NCBI RefSeq assembly: GCF_000153105.1
Contig: NZ_AANZ01000002.1
Location: 248,001 to 312,000, forward strand
Direction of reading: 5' to 3'
DNA length: 64,000 nt
From: Blastopirellula marina DSM 3645
GTDB taxonomy: Bacteria > Planctomycetota > Planctomycetia > Pirellulales > Pirellulaceae
Shown piece by piece: positions 1 through 8,652 of this stretch. Both the position numbers and the translations under genes were made by a program. Within the stretch, counting starts at the first letter, position 1, and every line of letters starts with the position of its first letter. The notes below the pieces were generated by a model. That model did not search any database and was not told where the DNA came from. It worked only from the letters and a program-made list of their open reading frames with translations.

Positions 1-161
1 TGGCTCAGCACTGCTGCATCGTACCAGGAAAAACTAAGTTCCGGGTTCGATGCATAACGACCGAGCGTGCGCAATGTTTCGGCGCGACGACTGTCGTTAA
101 ACATGAAGACATAGCGCTCTGCGCCTTTGACCAGTGCTAGTACGTTAATCTCTTCAGTCAC
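1..161 (-). CDS. Small conserved planctomycete protein (partial, 3' end outside window)
   Basis: Reading leftwards from a GTG at 161 gives 53 codons without a stop, beginning VTEEINVLALVKGAERYVF and including RRAETLRTLGRYASNPEL and SFSWYDAAVLS. A GGAAAGAGAG stretch just upstream could serve as ribosome binding site. The peptide resembles short, highly conserved planctomycete proteins of unknown function; that match is from memory. The C-terminus lies outside the window. It is in the same direction as the following lipoprotein gene, about 46 bp away, so the two may be co-transcribed. No function can be assigned. Confidence 0.6.
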   Translation of the reverse strand, partial: MTEEINVLALVKGAERYVFMFNDSRRAETLRTLGRYASNPELSFSWYDAAVLS

Positions 162-207
162 GTGCGGCTCTCTTTCCAGACGCGGCGGGAACAGTTGGCA
201 ATAAGCG

Positions 208-1218
208 TTATCGGCTTTCGTGCCACCTCAACGCCACTTTCGATTTTCCGGCGCCGCCACGAAGGGAGAGCATCTCGGTAATATGCGTGTAGCAACAGAA
301 TCGAATGAAATCTTCGCTACGATCCAAATAGCCTTGCCACCCGCCGAGACGGGCATCGTCAATAAAGTCATAGTGGGCTTCTGCCAATGCGGTGAGGTCA
401 CTGTCGTTTTCGTCATAGCTGCGAATCTGCGAGATGATTGGGCCATCGTAAGGAAGCAGCGGCGGCCGCTGCAGGCTGGGCGGCGGCGGAACAAACCCGC
501 GCGGATCGGGCCAACCTGCCGGCAACTGCGGCTGCTCTGGCGGTACGCCGCTATCGGCTGGCGCGTCGCCGATGCTAGCACTGCCGTTGACCTGCGGGAG
601 CGGCGCGTCGTTCAGCTGTTCAGCCAATGGATCGCTCGCAGCCTGCGGTGCTGTCGCAGGCGGAGCAGTTGCATGCGGATCCGGAGTTTGCGTTAGGAGT
701 TGTTCTTTAGCGAGCGCGAATTCCGCTTCCCACACGTGCGATTCAGGAATGTATTCTTCGTCGGCCGTGCCCCAGGGAAGACCATAGCCCGGCGGGATCG
801 CGTGGAAGCCAGGATTGACGGCGTACCAGTTGATCGCCAGCGTCATCCGCTTGGGATAGTAAGGGGTAAAGTCGGTGATCGAACCGACGACAACGACATC
901 GACGCCGAGCGTTTCGCCCAGCTTGCGAATCTCGGTCGCGTCGCGACCGCGGATACCGGTCGCTTCCATCGCACGAATTACCACGCCGACAGGAACGATT
1001 TCGAAACCACGGATCCGCTGCAACTGACCGTAATAGGCGATCGTTACTTCGTCGGCGTTCAGCGTGGGAGCGTCGCTCTGATTATTGAAAGGAATAATCG
1101 CGACTTTGCTGAGCTGCGGAAATGGATTGTGATATTGCGGCTGGTGCTTCACATCGGGAAATGCAGTGCACCCCGTGCAAAGGAAGCCAGCTAGCCATAT
1201 CAGCCAGAGCCAACGCAT
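208..1218 (-). CDS. Envelope lipoprotein with CsgG/TolB-N-like domain
   Basis: A 336-residue protein starting MRWLWLIWLAGFLCTGC, a short signal peptide ending in a Cys that could be lipidated, although the lipobox is imperfect. An upstream in-frame start would add 21 polar residues before the signal, so I chose 1218. After the signal, KVAIIPFNNQSDAPT and the VDVVVVGSITDF segment give the alternating strand/helix pattern of CsgG/TolB-N/FlgO-type periplasmic lipoproteins. The second half is Pro/Ala-rich and low complexity, then a conserved-looking C-terminus with IRSYDENDSDLTALAEAHYDF. This is probably an envelope assembly or scaffold lipoprotein; the exact role is unknown. Confidence 0.7.
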   Translation of the reverse strand: MRWLWLIWLAGFLCTGCTAFPDVKHQPQYHNPFPQLSKVAIIPFNNQSDAPTLNADEVTIAYYGQLQRIRGFEIVPVGVVIRAMEATGIRGRDATEIRKLGETLGVDVVVVGSITDFTPYYPKRMTLAINWYAVNPGFHAIPPGYGLPWGTADEEYIPESHVWEAEFALAKEQLLTQTPDPHATAPPATAPQAASDPLAEQLNDAPLPQVNGSASIGDAPADSGVPPEQPQLPAGWPDPRGFVPPPPSLQRPPLLPYDGPIISQIRSYDENDSDLTALAEAHYDFIDDARLGGWQGYLDRSEDFIRFCCYTHITEMLSLRGGAGKSKVALRWHESR

Positions 1219-1363
1219 TGGAATTTGTGGTCGCTTGCAGGTGTGCCCCCCTGCGCGACGATCACCGGCGCTAATGCGCAAGCGATCTTGTCATTGGTCA
1301 GCAATCGGCAAAGTCAACGCAATCGCTTTAGTCGGTTCGCTGGAATTGCGAAAGAAAGTTGCG

Positions 1364-2056
1364 TTAGACGAGCGACTGCATGCTAGCGAGTCCGATTGGT
1401 TCGCGGCTGGTAAACGGCTCGCCGTACTTTGTACCGATCACTTTGCCCCAGTACGAAGCTTCGTCGCGGAGTTTTTCGAGAAAGGTAGGGGACGCCTGTG
1501 AGCGACCTTCGACAAACTGGCTGTGATAGCACGCGATCGACGCCGCTTTCTCTTCCCAATGGTCGCTAATGTCGAGGACGAACGCCGGCTGGATCGCCAT
1601 CTTCAAATGGACGCAGTAATAGTTGTAGATCCGCTCGGGATGAAACGGCGCGCCAGGCATTTCGGTTTTTGACAATTTGGACCAAAACCGAGCCGCATCG
1701 ACCAATTGCGTCGCGGCCAGGTGATCGGGATGCGCGTCTTCCCAATAGGGGGCGAACAACCACCGGGGCCGCACGCGGCGGAAGACGGTCGCAAGTTGCT
1801 CACGAGCTGCTAGCGTCGGTTCGAGACTGCGATTGGGCAGGCCGAGATTCTCGCGCCAGTCGAGCCCCAGAATCTCAGTAGCCGCAGCCGTTTCGGCGGC
1901 GCGCTTTTCCAGTGATCCAAATGGAGTTGGCTCTCCGCTGGTGAGATCAAGAACGCCGACGCGCAAACCTTCGGCTTTGAACTTCAAAATCGCTCCGGCC
2001 ATGCCGAGTTCGGCGTCGTCGGGATGGGGGGCGATGACTAGTACGTCAAGCTGCAT
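1364..2056 (-). CDS. bshB1: PIG-L/LmbE-family deacetylase, BshB1-like
   Basis: A 230-residue zinc-dependent N-deacetylase. The N-terminal metal motif APHPDDAELGMAG (PHPDD) and the downstream HPDH in WEDAHPDHLAATQLV are the diagnostic residues of the LmbE/PIG-L fold. Length and the IYNYYCVHLKMAIQPAFVLD segment fit BshB1, which removes acetate from GlcNAc-malate in bacillithiol synthesis. The start at 2056 follows GGAAGAG and begins right at the first strand of the fold; a longer reading would add 28 non-conserved residues. It diverges from the small lipoprotein at 2146. The bacillithiol role is by family only; a mycothiol- or sugar-deacetylase role cannot be excluded. Confidence 0.8.
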   Translation of the reverse strand: MQLDVLVIAPHPDDAELGMAGAILKFKAEGLRVGVLDLTSGEPTPFGSLEKRAAETAAATEILGLDWRENLGLPNRSLEPTLAAREQLATVFRRVRPRWLFAPYWEDAHPDHLAATQLVDAARFWSKLSKTEMPGAPFHPERIYNYYCVHLKMAIQPAFVLDISDHWEEKAASIACYHSQFVEGRSQASPTFLEKLRDEASYWGKVIGTKYGEPFTSREPIGLASMQSLV

Positions 2057-2145
2057 TTCTCTTCCAAGTTGCTCTAGCGTCGGGGGGTTTGTTTTGACAG
2101 ACTCGGCCCCTTGATCCCGGCTCACTCGATGCTGAACCAAAAATT

Positions 2146-2412
2146 ATGAACCGTACGACCTTACTCTTGTTGCTGCTGTCCGCCAACTTCCTCGTTGGAT
2201 GCCAGACCTGGCGGCCTTGGCGCCAAAAATCGACCGTCGAAGCGATGGAATCGGAATCTGCCGACGAATCCGAGGGGCGAACCTCGATGGATTCGGTGAC
2301 GGAAGAGGTCTCTGGATTCTCCAAAGCATTCCGCGGAGACGGCGGCGGCGACAGTGGAACCGGCTTGAGCAGCCGCTCGCGCGACATCGAAAAACGTCTC
2401 GGCTACAAGTAA
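2146..2412 (+). CDS. Small lipoprotein
   Basis: An 88-residue protein with a clear lipoprotein signal (MNRTTLLLLLLSANFLVGC, lipobox LVGC) and a short hydrophilic, acidic mature part rich in Ser, Glu, Asp and Gly. No recognisable domain. It is transcribed away from the deacetylase gene, with about 90 bp between the two starts. The good signal peptide and lipobox in a gap between genes argue that it is real. Function unknown. Confidence 0.65.
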   Translation: MNRTTLLLLLLSANFLVGCQTWRPWRQKSTVEAMESESADESEGRTSMDSVTEEVSGFSKAFRGDGGGDSGTGLSSRSRDIEKRLGYK

Positions 2413-2455
2413 GCGGACCCACTCTCGCAACTGGTTTGCCGTTCGCAATAGCCTA

Positions 2456-2869
2456 CTAAGTCGATTCGGACGCTTGGTTAGAGTTCGATGGGGCGGCGCC
2501 ATCTTCCAACAGCCAGCTTCGCGCGTCTTCTTTATTTCTGAAGAGATGGCCGTTGAGCAAAGCCCGATTTCGCAGCACCGTCTCGATGAACTTGAGTCTC
2601 TCAAATTGACCGGGGTCTTCGGCGAACCAAGCGATGCGATGTTTCCAGGAAATGCCGGACTGCTCGAAGATCTTGATATGCTTGAAACTGTCCATGGTCG
2701 AAAGTTCTTGTCGGGTCTCCGCTTTGCCCAAGATGTTGTAGCAGTCATGCTGCTGGCAAGCGGCTACGATCCGCCGCCACAGATTTAGAGACTGTTCGTG
2801 GCTAAAAAAGCCATGTCCGACGACATAGATATGGTCTCCGGAAAACTCGATGACGCTTTCTTCTTTCAT
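2456..2869 (-). CDS. SpoIIAA-like (STAS-related) protein, paralogue 2
   Basis: A 137-residue protein, start at 2869 behind AAGGAACGAGGG. It has the strand-helix layout of the SpoIIAA-like/STAS-SEC14 superfamily, with LNLWRRIVAACQQHDCYNIL in the first half and ERLKFIETVLRNRALL then FRNKEDARSWLLE at the end. It is a close paralogue of the gene immediately upstream (2935-3348): both are exactly 137 residues and share LSTMDSFKHI and ETVLRNR. The 65-bp spacing and same strand suggest one transcript. SpoIIAA-like proteins are often anti-anti-sigma-like or stress-related adaptors, but no partner is visible here. Confidence 0.75.
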   Translation of the reverse strand: MKEESVIEFSGDHIYVVGHGFFSHEQSLNLWRRIVAACQQHDCYNILGKAETRQELSTMDSFKHIKIFEQSGISWKHRIAWFAEDPGQFERLKFIETVLRNRALLNGHLFRNKEDARSWLLEDGAAPSNSNQASEST

Positions 2870-2934
2870 CCCTCGTTCCTTCTGTTCCGGCGTCATTGGC
2901 CGAGCGCGACCGGATTCAGTAATCCAACAAAGCG

Positions 2935-3348
2935 CTAGTTGGATTCGGTCGCTTTGCTGGCGCCGGCTTTGGCCGTCACATCTCCGCGCAACCAATTACG
3001 CGCCTCTTCCACCGTCCGGAAAAGACCGCCGTTCACCAAAGAGCGATTCCTCAGAACCGTCTCGACAAACTTCAACTGCTCAAATTTCTCCGGGTCGGAC
3101 GCAACCCACGCAACTCGATGCTTCCAAGTGACGCCGGCCTCTTGAAAGACTTCGATGTGCTTGAAACTGTCCATTGTTGACAATTCACCTTGCGTCTGCG
3201 ACTGCCCCAAGATGTTGTTGCAGTTGTACTTCTGACACGCGGCGATGATCTTCTTCCACAGCGTCATGGAACGCGCGTAGGAATCAGAACCTGTCGTGAC
3301 GACAGAAATATAGTCGCCCATGTATTCGATGAAGTCTTCGTTTTCCAT
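2935..3348 (-). CDS. SpoIIAA-like (STAS-related) protein, paralogue 1
   Basis: A 137-residue protein, start MENEDFIEYMGDYIS at 3348 preceded by GGGGAAGGA at good spacing. Upstream in-frame codons give a basic, non-conserved stretch and were left out. Domain layout as in its downstream twin: LWKKIIAACQKYNCNNILG, LSTMDSFKHIEVFQEAG, ETVLRNRSLVNGGLF and EEARNWLRGD. The pair probably arose by tandem duplication and divergence. The C-terminal tails (Ala/Lys/Ser-rich) differ most. Function unknown; STAS-like regulatory roles are only an inference. Confidence 0.75.
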   Translation of the reverse strand: MENEDFIEYMGDYISVVTTGSDSYARSMTLWKKIIAACQKYNCNNILGQSQTQGELSTMDSFKHIEVFQEAGVTWKHRVAWVASDPEKFEQLKFVETVLRNRSLVNGGLFRTVEEARNWLRGDVTAKAGASKATESN

Positions 3349-3838
3349 CAACCTGATTCCTTCCCCTAAGGCGCGAACGCGTTTCCTGTTAGCGTGCCTG
3401 CGCGAAACTAGCAAATTCATGGTTCCCCTGCAGGCATATCACTTGCCAAAAATCCTCCCCATCGATGGTCGCAACTCCCATATGAGATCGACGTTTTCGC
3501 GGATTCGCTTTTCCCGCTACTCCCTTCCGTTAACCTAAACCACGGCTGGCTACCTATTCAATTATTCGCATTCAAGATAAGCGAAAAAAACCGGCGAAAC
3601 CATCTACAACGTTCCGCACACCCCAATCGCGGCCTAACGGAGCCCTGTTCATTGCAACAAGTCAGGGCAAATTCCCGCCTCGTTAGGCGTCTTTTCTGAC
3701 TTCATGGGAGCCGCAAATTTGACAAAATCATTGTTTTTCACCTAGCCAGCTAATAGCTTTAAAGAGAGGATGTTGAACTGCGCGTCCTCCTTATTTTCTG
3801 CTCATTGCGATTCTTTACTCTCTTACGGGATAGTATTT
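3349..3838. other. Intergenic region with nested inverted repeat
   Basis: About 490 bp between divergent genes with no convincing coding frame. It holds a good -35-like TTGACA at 3719-3724 without a matching -10, and a nested inverted repeat at 3632-3688 listed separately. Confidence 0.5.
3632..3688 (+). repeat. Nested inverted repeat, attC-like ends
   Basis: GCCTAACG (3632-3639) pairs with CGTTAGGC (3681-3688), and inside it GCCCTG (3642-3647) pairs with CAGGGC (3663-3668). The outer arms match the R'' and R' integron core consensus (RYYYAAC and GTTRRRY) and the 57-bp span equals the shortest attC sites, but the inner spacers are very unequal (2 and 12 nt), unlike a normal attC. It could be an orphan attC remnant or an RNA hairpin. 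Confidence 0.4.
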
Positions 3839-4735
3839 ATGCGCCGGTACAGCACGTTCCCCTTCAAAAAGTCTGGTTTTACGCTGGTCGAATTGCTGGT
3901 CGTGATCGCGATCATCGGCGTTTTAATCGCGCTGTTGTTGCCGGCGGTGCAGCAAGCTCGCGAAGCCGCTCGACGGATGCAATGCACCAACAACCTGAAG
4001 CAATTGACGCTAGCGCTGCATAACTACCACGATGTCAATCAAAACTTTCCGATGGCCGCGGCGTCGGATAGCGGCCGTATAGGGGTGCTCTGCCGGCTGC
4101 TTCCTTTCATTGAGCAGCAGAATCTGTACGACCAAATCGAATACGGAACGAGCTACCAGGCCAATTTCGATTTGGCCAAGAACCGGATCGATGGTTTCTT
4201 ATGCCCCAGCGGCACCTTTGAGCAGTCAAAATTTCCGGCCGCAGGCGGGGACGAAGAAGATACGTACACGACGCATTACTACGGCAATGCCGGACCGATT
4301 GGGACCAACACGCTGTCCGGCGTCGCCTATCAACAAGACGCGAGCACCTTTGGGGCCATTTCCAAAGAAGGCATTTTCTACGCTCGCAACTGCTCTTCGT
4401 TTCGAGACATCCAGGATGGAACCAGCAATACGTTAGGCTTTGGCGAAATCTCTTTTGGAAAATACGCCAACAATCGTGCCTGGACGCGCGGTTCGCTTCA
4501 ATACAATGCGACCAACGTCGCGTTGCTAGACACCAAGACTCATTCCCAGCCGATCAATTACGGGAAAAACGGCGCGTCCCTCTCCTTCAATACCGGCTAC
4601 GGCAGCGAACACCCAGGCGGCGCCAACTTCAGCATGATGGATGGATCGGTCCGCTTTCTTCCCCAAACGATCGACATGACGATCTATCGCGGGATCGCAA
4701 GTCGCGCCGGGGGTGAAGTCGGTTCCGTCAACTAG
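3839..4735 (+). CDS. DUF1559 protein, prepilin-type (module 1)
   Basis: A 298-residue member of the planctomycete DUF1559 family. The N-terminus carries a type IV prepilin-like cleavage/methylation signal (GFTLVELLVVIAIIGVL) followed by the conserved QQAREAARRMQCTNNLKQL helix. The C-terminus has the family's H-x9-DG motif as HPGGANFSMMDGSVRF. I start at ATG 3839, which puts the basic MRRYSTFPFKKSG directly before the signal; the ATG at 3770 sits too close to its purine-rich stretch. It is followed 35 bp later by a lipoprotein gene. Such proteins are thought to be surface or pseudopilin-like structures; their exact role is unknown. Confidence 0.9.
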   Translation: MRRYSTFPFKKSGFTLVELLVVIAIIGVLIALLLPAVQQAREAARRMQCTNNLKQLTLALHNYHDVNQNFPMAAASDSGRIGVLCRLLPFIEQQNLYDQIEYGTSYQANFDLAKNRIDGFLCPSGTFEQSKFPAAGGDEEDTYTTHYYGNAGPIGTNTLSGVAYQQDASTFGAISKEGIFYARNCSSFRDIQDGTSNTLGFGEISFGKYANNRAWTRGSLQYNATNVALLDTKTHSQPINYGKNGASLSFNTGYGSEHPGGANFSMMDGSVRFLPQTIDMTIYRGIASRAGGEVGSVN

Positions 4736-4770
4736 GCAGCCGGAAAGCTGCAGATCGGATGAAAGACTAG

Positions 4771-5184
4771 ATGATGCAGAAATCGTATTCTCTACTAGCC
4801 GCAACTTTGTTCGCGAGCCTGCTGTTTAGCGGTTGCCAGCACGAAGAAGTCTCGCGACATCGCATTACCGGCACGGTGACATATCACGGAACGCCAGTCC
4901 CCGCTGGCGCGATCTTCTTCGAGCCTGACGCATCGCAGGGGAACTCGGGCGCTCCGTCGTACGCCCAAATCAAGGACGGCAAGTTTGACACCGCCGCAGA
5001 TGGACTTGGTTTTATCGGCGGCCCGCATCTCGTGACGATCGAAGCGTTCGACGGCAAAGTAACCAATGGCTATGCCCCGCAAGGCGCGCCGCTGACCAAA
5101 GGGAAGAACTACCTCAAGAAGTTCGATTTCCCGCAAGGCGATGATGTCGAACTCCATATCGAAATGACCGAGGTCGTGAAGTAG
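4771..5184 (+). CDS. Lipoprotein with carboxypeptidase-regulatory-like domain (module 1)
   Basis: A 137-residue lipoprotein with signal and lipobox LLFSGC, then an Ig-like strand-rich domain: RITGTVTYHGTPVPAGAIFF followed by IKDGKFDT and GPHLVTIEAFDG. This is the small partner typically encoded after DUF1559 genes in planctomycetes. It lies 35 bp after the DUF1559 stop and just before a strong terminator, so the two form a closed bicistronic unit. Probably an outer-face partner of the pseudopilin-like protein; that pairing is inferred from context. Confidence 0.85.
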   Translation: MMQKSYSLLAATLFASLLFSGCQHEEVSRHRITGTVTYHGTPVPAGAIFFEPDASQGNSGAPSYAQIKDGKFDTAADGLGFIGGPHLVTIEAFDGKVTNGYAPQGAPLTKGKNYLKKFDFPQGDDVELHIEMTEVVK

Positions 5185-5232
5185 CCGCTGTCGGAGGCGT
5201 TTCGCGCTCGATTGCATAACCAAGAAGAAGCC

Positions 5233-5259
5233 AGGGTCCTGCCAAAGGACCCTTTTTTA
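5233..5259 (+). terminator. Rho-independent terminator of DUF1559 module 1
   Basis: GGGTCC (5234-5239), a 7-nt loop, GGACCC (5247-5252) and six T residues. It lies about 50 bp after the lipoprotein stop codon. Confidence 0.85.
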
Positions 5260-5604
5260 TTTCGAAATCCCGAAAAAAGATTTCGAAAGCTTTCGCGACG
5301 ATCACTGCGGCAACAAGCATTTCTGACGCAAAAAAGCACTGTCCAATTGCGTGCTGATCACATTCACTGGCCCTATGGTGGCGCCTAAATCTCTCGATTT
5401 TTGTCGGGCGCCCTTGATTCGATCTTGCGTTTTGAGAACAAGCGGCTAGGCGAACGAACGCATACGCGTCACTAACCGCCATTTAGGGCATTTGCGGCAA
5501 CCGCGGCCTTCATTATTCTGAAAAATGCACGGCTTTTCGCTATATCTGCCGTCGACTTGTCGACCAGTGTTCTCATCATCTTTCGCTCTATCGGGAGTCC
5601 TTTT
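5260..5604. other. Intergenic region before DUF1559 module 2
   Basis: About 345 bp without a supported gene. It has a TTCGAAATC/GATTTCGAA inverted repeat near 5261-5287 just after the terminator and presumably the promoter of module 2; I could not pick a clear -35/-10 pair. Confidence 0.4.
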
Positions 5605-6579
5605 ATGTCTCGAATCTCTTCAACTTCTGTATCCCGGCGTGGCTTTACGCTGGTCGAGTTGCTCGTCGTGATCGCAATCATCGGCGTGTTGATCGCTTTG
5701 TTACTGCCGGCGGTTCAACAAGCCCGCGAAGCGGCGCGGCGCGCCCAGTGCACCAATAACATGAAGCAACTAACGTTGGCGACCCACATGCATCTGGATA
5801 CTTATCCAGACTGGTTTCCGTTGGGTGCGATGAATGGCGCCAACAATCCGACCAAAGTGGAGAACGGCAACTCTTACTCTCGAATCACCTGGCACGTTTT
5901 GCTCTGGCCCTTCATCGAGCAGACCGCGTTGTATGACAACTACGATCTCAATCAGCCGTTCTACGCGACGCCGAACATCGATCAACTGCGCGTTCCCGTC
6001 AACGCTTACTACTGTCCGTCGGATCAGGTCGGCGCCGTTCAAGGCCCCACGGCCGATCCCACCTACTGGCGCGCAATGGGAAACTATGTCGGCAACATGG
6101 GCAACACCCACTTGCATCAAAATGGGGCCGATCAGGCGATCTTCAACGGTTCGCCATTCGGCGTTCGACATACCTATCGTATGAGTCAGATAATTGACGG
6201 CACTTCCAACACCGCCTGTTTCTCAGAGATCATCATCGCATCGGCCAATGCGGTGAATGACAATCGTGGGGACATTCTCAACGATGAAGGAAGCCCCGGT
6301 TTCATGTCGATCTTGACACCCAATTCATCGAGCCCAGACCAATGTCGCCAATGCAAAGCGTCGGCGATGGACGTCAATCACAACGACTACCGCTCGATTC
6401 CCTGTACGATCGCCGCCGACAACTCCGAGATGCAAATCGCCGCGCGGAGCCGTCATCCAGGCGGCGTGATCGTCAGCATGTGCGACGGCTCGGTTCGCTT
6501 TGTCGGTGAGACGATCTCGCAATCGGTATGGCAAGGCGTGTTATCCGGACGCGGCGGCGAAGTGGTTCAGCTTCCGTAG
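5605..6579 (+). CDS. DUF1559 protein, prepilin-type (module 2)
   Basis: A 324-residue DUF1559 protein. ATG 5605 sits 7 nt after GGGAG and is followed by MSRISSTSVSRRGFTLVELL, the prepilin-like signal. The QQAREAARRAQCTNNMKQL helix and the C-terminal HPGGVIVSMCDGSVRF (H-x9-DG) are intact. It shares long blocks with the third module (NTHLHQ, SSPDQCRQCK against SSPDHCAACK, DYRSIPC against DYRTIPC), so modules 2 and 3 are recent relatives while module 1 is more distant. The paired Cys residues in the central SSPDQCRQCK block are absent from module 1. Confidence 0.9.
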   Translation: MSRISSTSVSRRGFTLVELLVVIAIIGVLIALLLPAVQQAREAARRAQCTNNMKQLTLATHMHLDTYPDWFPLGAMNGANNPTKVENGNSYSRITWHVLLWPFIEQTALYDNYDLNQPFYATPNIDQLRVPVNAYYCPSDQVGAVQGPTADPTYWRAMGNYVGNMGNTHLHQNGADQAIFNGSPFGVRHTYRMSQIIDGTSNTACFSEIIIASANAVNDNRGDILNDEGSPGFMSILTPNSSSPDQCRQCKASAMDVNHNDYRSIPCTIAADNSEMQIAARSRHPGGVIVSMCDGSVRFVGETISQSVWQGVLSGRGGEVVQLP

Positions 6580-6681
6580 TCCCTCACCTTGCGTTCGCTG
6601 GTCTCGGCGCGGCGCTGACCTTTATGGTTTAGCGTCCCTGGGCCGGCGGTAAACTCCCTTGTCTATTTGCGAGGCAATATC

Positions 6682-7116
6682 ATGCAAATTCCTATTCTTG
6701 CGACAACTCTCGTCGCCGCCGTGTCGCTGCTTTCGATCGGATGCAGCAGCGGCACAAAGTCCAACGAAGTGAAAGTTAGCGGCAAAGTGACGATTGACGG
6801 ACAACCGATCGAAATCGGCTCCGTTTCGTTCGTCTCCGCTGATGGCGCAACCCCAACCGGCGGCGGTAATATCAAAGACGGAACCTACGTCGCATTTGTC
6901 GCGCCCGGCGAAAAGAAGGTGCTGGTGCTCGGCAACAAGCTCGTCGGTAAAGAAAAGTTGTACGATACGCCCGACAGTCCGACGCGCGATAAGTACGAAA
7001 AGGTGACGCCGCCCGAATACAACGCGTTTGAACTGACGCCGTTGACCGCTTCCATTAGCGGAGCACAGGACGATCTCGACTTTGAGCTTTTGAAGAAGGT
7101 AAAAGCGCGACGCTAA
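6682..7116 (+). CDS. Lipoprotein with carboxypeptidase-regulatory-like domain (module 2)
   Basis: A 144-residue lipoprotein, start chosen at ATG 6682 behind GAGG; lipobox LSIGC. The mature part begins VKVSGKVTIDGQPIEIGSV and continues with GGGNIKDGTYVAFVAPGEK, the Ig-like carboxypeptidase-regulatory fold also seen in the third module, whose protein has the same length. It lies about 100 bp after its DUF1559 partner and is followed by a hairpin terminator. Confidence 0.85.
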   Translation: MQIPILATTLVAAVSLLSIGCSSGTKSNEVKVSGKVTIDGQPIEIGSVSFVSADGATPTGGGNIKDGTYVAFVAPGEKKVLVLGNKLVGKEKLYDTPDSPTRDKYEKVTPPEYNAFELTPLTASISGAQDDLDFELLKKVKARR

Positions 7117-7148
7117 ACTCGCGTTTGCGACTTTCATTCCAACAACTA

Positions 7149-7190
7149 GAAGACCGCGGAAGGATGATTCCTGAAGCGGTCTTCTTCCGT
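7149..7190 (+). terminator. Hairpin terminator of DUF1559 module 2
   Basis: GAAGACCGC (7149-7157) pairs with GCGGTCTTC (7176-7184), followed by a pyrimidine-rich TTCCGTTC tail rather than a pure T tract. Position right after the lipoprotein gene supports a terminator. Confidence 0.6.
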
Positions 7191-7566
7191 TCGAATCGCA
7201 GCAATTCGAGCACGCTGGCGAAATTTTTTTCAAAAAAACAACCCACGCGAAACCCTGCTCAATTTGAGCGGCTTTTTTTGCGACCCTCTAACAATGCCTA
7301 ATCCCACCTAAGCGAATAGGCTGCATGTGGATGTCTTCCATAGGCTGCAATTCGGCGCTATTGGAGCTCGCTGCCGAGCGCTTCAGCGCTCCTATCAAGT
7401 GTATTTAACCGCAACCAATTCAATTTTGGATTGACCCTGCTATTCGCCAAAGTTAGTTTGTCACTACCCTCCCCATGCGCAGCAGTTTGCCTCATTCGAC
7501 TCAAAATGTGCGCTGCTTATTCAATTCTATTTCTTCCTGTTGTCGCATCGTATTTAAGGGAATGTC
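7191..7566. other. Intergenic region before DUF1559 module 3
   Basis: About 375 bp with no supported gene. It contains an AGCGCT-rich stretch near 7375-7395 (GAGCGCTTCAGCGCTC) that can form a small hairpin. Promoter not identified. Confidence 0.4.
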
Positions 7567-8538
7567 ATGATTCATTTTTTGTTGACGCGTCGTGCTCGAC
7601 GCGGTTTTACTCTGGTTGAACTGTTGGTCGTGATCGCGATTATCGGCGTCTTGATCGCGCTCTTGCTGCCTGCCGTGCAACAAGCGCGCGAAGCGGCGCG
7701 ACGGATGCAATGCACCAACAATCTAAAGCAACTAACGCTGGCGACGCACATGCACGCCGATGCGCGCCAAGGGTGGTTGCCGTTGGGCGGGATTGAATGG
7801 ACCGACAAGCTAGAGGATGGCGGCACGTACGGACGCATCACCTGGATGCAGCAGCTTTGGCCTTATATCGAACAAACGGCGCTGTACGACGGCTACACGC
7901 TGAGCGACCCTTTCTATTCCGCCGACAATATTGGCAAATGCCGCGTACCGGTCTCGGCCTATTATTGCCCTTCGGATCAGGTCGGCGCGATGCAAGATCA
8001 AACCGACTCGAACTGGCGAGTTTTGGGCAACTATGTCGCCAACATGGGAAACACCCACTTGCATCAACCCGCAGCGGATCAAGCGGTCTATACCGGCGCC
8101 CCCTTTGGCATTCACCACATCTATAAGCTGAACCACATCGTCGACGGACTCTCGAATACGGCGCTCTATTCAGAATTGATTATTGCGGCGCCTGGCGGGT
8201 TGAGCGATACGCGCGGCGACATTTTGAATGACGACGGCTCACCGGCGTTCATGTCGATTTTGACGCCGAACTCATCGAGCCCCGATCACTGCGCGGCCTG
8301 TAAAGATTCGTCCGAGGATTCCAGCAACCCTGACTATCGGACGATTCCGTGCTACGAAGTGGGGACCGGTCCGACCCATAATCAAAGCGTTCAAGTTGCG
8401 GCCCGCAGCCGACACCCCGGCGGCGTGATCGTCGCGATGTGCGATGGTTCGGCTCGCTTCGTCTCGGAAACGATTTCCGAAACGATCTGGCAAGCGGCGG
8501 TTTCCAGCCGCGGCGGTGAGCCTCAGCAACTTCCGTAA
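7567..8538 (+). CDS. DUF1559 protein, prepilin-type (module 3)
   Basis: A 323-residue DUF1559 protein. ATG 7567 follows AAGGGAATGTC, a good ribosome binding site, and begins MIHFLLTRRARRGFTLVELL. It has the family helix QQAREAARRMQCTNNLKQL and the C-terminal HPGGVIVAMCDGSARF motif. Most similar in this window to module 2, including the central cysteine block SSPDHCAACK. Three such modules in a row, same strand, point to local duplication of a whole two-gene unit. Confidence 0.9.
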   Translation: MIHFLLTRRARRGFTLVELLVVIAIIGVLIALLLPAVQQAREAARRMQCTNNLKQLTLATHMHADARQGWLPLGGIEWTDKLEDGGTYGRITWMQQLWPYIEQTALYDGYTLSDPFYSADNIGKCRVPVSAYYCPSDQVGAMQDQTDSNWRVLGNYVANMGNTHLHQPAADQAVYTGAPFGIHHIYKLNHIVDGLSNTALYSELIIAAPGGLSDTRGDILNDDGSPAFMSILTPNSSSPDHCAACKDSSEDSSNPDYRTIPCYEVGTGPTHNQSVQVAARSRHPGGVIVAMCDGSARFVSETISETIWQAAVSSRGGEPQQLP

Positions 8539-8652
8539 GCTTGCGCGACGGCCATCTACTTCGCCGACCTTTGAACGCGTCGCCGATATCGCTCGTCGGC
8601 GCGTTTGCGCGTTCGCAATTCATTCTTCTATCTTTACGTTTGGTGAATTCCT

